From NCBI RefSeq assembly GCF_013912375.1, contig NZ_JACETV010000002.1, positions 1-64,000 of the forward strand: a stretch of DNA of 64,000 nt, written 5' to 3'. The notes under the pieces are model-generated. The model was not told the origin of the DNA and did not search any database. It saw only the letters and a list, made by a program, of their open reading frames with translations. Source of the stretch: Emticicia sp. BO119 (GTDB lineage: Bacteria; Bacteroidota; Bacteroidia; Cytophagales; Spirosomataceae). Shown piece by piece: positions 63,202-64,000 of this stretch (its first letter is position 1; every line of letters begins with the position of its first letter). The position numbers and the translations under genes were made by a program.

Positions 63202-64000
63202 ATGATGGAGAAAAATTTTACAAAGACGTATATAGGTCAAATTGATAAAATAGGTAGAGGTTTTATATCTCTTTTATTCCTGGCTCATATGAACACTGTC
63301 AGTATTCAAGCGCAGGTTTTTACACACTCTGATGCAGATGGGTCAATTACGATTAGCCCTAAAGGGTTGCAGGGTAAGACTAATAGTAGCTATGATGTTA
63401 CAAATTTAGCGTTAGGTGACTATGCGCTTTGGATAAACAGTGGGGGTATGGAGAATACAGCTATCGGAACGTTAGCCCTTAAAAATAATACAACAGGAAG
63501 CTGGAATACTGCCAATGGATGCTCGGCTCTATACAGTAATATGACCGGAAACTATAATACAGCAACGGGTAGAGGAGCACTTGCAGATAATATTAGTGGT
63601 GGCTGGAATACAGCTGATGGGCTTTATGCGCTCAGGGATAATAGGGAAGGATATCGTAATACTGCCAATGGGGCTTATGCCCTTCAATTCAACAAGGGTG
63701 GTTATGAAAATACGGCTTTAGGTAATGACGCAGGTTCTGCAAATATTTCAGGGTCAAATAATACCTTTATTGGTTATCAGGCCAATCCCTCCCAAAGTAA
63801 TTTAAAAAATGCTACTGCCATCGGTAATTGTGCTATTGTAAATGCCTCAAACAAAGTCCGGATAGGAGATTCAACTGTTACCGTTATTGAAGGGCAAGTA
63901 CCCTGGACAAACCCATCAGATAGACGACTAAAAGAGAACATAGTTTACACTTCACGATTAGGGCTAACATTTGTTAAACGCCTGCAAACCGTATCTTATA
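63202..64000 (+). CDS. Repeat-containing surface protein with S74 chaperone domain (partial)
   Basis: An open frame of 266 codons without a stop, cut by the window end. A signal-like N-terminus (about 20-38, GFISLLFLAHMNTVSIQAQ) is followed by a short linker and about five copies of a 24-residue repeat built on NTAxGxxAL (WNTANGCSALYSNMTGNY, YNTATGRGALADNISGG, and so on). These are YadA-head-like repeats that form a beta prism. Near the end SDRRLKENI marks the start of a Peptidase_S74 intramolecular chaperone domain, as in phage tail spikes and Bacteroidota surface proteins. Such domains trimerise the protein and are then cut off. ATG 63202 and 63205 are both possible starts. Confidence 0.85.
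   Translation, partial: MMEKNFTKTYIGQIDKIGRGFISLLFLAHMNTVSIQAQVFTHSDADGSITISPKGLQGKTNSSYDVTNLALGDYALWINSGGMENTAIGTLALKNNTTGSWNTANGCSALYSNMTGNYNTATGRGALADNISGGWNTADGLYALRDNREGYRNTANGAYALQFNKGGYENTALGNDAGSANISGSNNTFIGYQANPSQSNLKNATAIGNCAIVNASNKVRIGDSTVTVIEGQVPWTNPSDRRLKENIVYTSRLGLTFVKRLQTVSY

Noticed and set aside
1-64000. CRISPR array or cas genes
   Set aside because: No regularly spaced direct repeats of 25-40 bp and no Cas-like proteins were seen. The only regular repeats are the protein-coding 24-residue units after 63400.

Overview
The window is from a member of the Bacteroidota, most likely an environmental Cytophagales-type bacterium. The basis is two SusC/SusD outer-membrane pairs, FecR and ECF-sigma regulation with an STN-bearing SusC, AT-rich intergenic DNA, Bacteroidota-type -7 boxes (TAnnTTTG) and many secreted glycan enzymes. 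The genus is not determinable from the sequence alone.

Region 1 (1-7614) is a mobile/defence region. It opens with a start-less hsdS fragment on the minus strand (running off the window), then a tyrosine recombinase and a type I restriction subunit hsdR on the plus strand: the layout of a phase-variable type I restriction-modification locus. Next come a 3' fragment of tRNA-Lys(CTT) with its terminator, the stub of an ABC-transporter ATPase gene, a second, Bacteroidota-type integrase, a 3' fragment of tRNA-Met(CAT), and an ISL3-type (ISAon1-like) insertion sequence with readable 26-bp ends and a frameshifted first ORF. This is an integration hot spot.

Region 2 (7677-28345, all minus strand) is a sugar-utilisation locus read from right to left: SusC, SusD, a beta-propeller/cytochrome c dehydrogenase, DUF1080 hydrolase, DUF4432 epimerase-like protein, cupin isomerase, TIM-barrel isomerase, Gfo/Idh/MocA oxidoreductase, a complete ribose-type ABC importer, GH106 rhamnosidase, and after a terminator a ceramidase-like membrane protein. 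The gene set suggests redox (3-keto-sugar) glycoside breakdown in the periplasm followed by ABC import. An ABC monosaccharide importer inside a Sus-type locus is unusual.

Region 3 (28752-52519, all minus strand) is a second polysaccharide-utilisation locus: ECF sigma, FecR, STN-SusC, SusD, a two-domain DUF1080 protein, a secreted toroid-like protein, two tandem GH27 enzymes, another secreted toroid-like protein, a Tat-exported Gfo/Idh/MocA oxidoreductase, GH78 rhamnosidase, S1 sulfatase and a divergent GH92. A sulfated glycan containing alpha-galactose and rhamnose is a reasonable guess at the substrate.

Region 4 (52935-61705) handles amino sugars: an MFS sugar transporter, GH109, nagB and nagA in one minus-strand operon, plus an SGNH hydrolase. 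Divergent plus-strand genes encode GH123 and another SGNH/GDSL esterase, separated by a 115-bp near-perfect inverted repeat.

Region 5 (61711-64000) has an unrecognised membrane-anchored protein and the start of a surface protein with 24-residue repeats and an S74 (endosialidase-chaperone) domain, cut by the window end.

A theme across regions 2-4 is oxidoreductase-assisted glycan cleavage: three Gfo/Idh/MocA proteins, two DUF1080 proteins and a heme dehydrogenase sit among conventional glycosidases.
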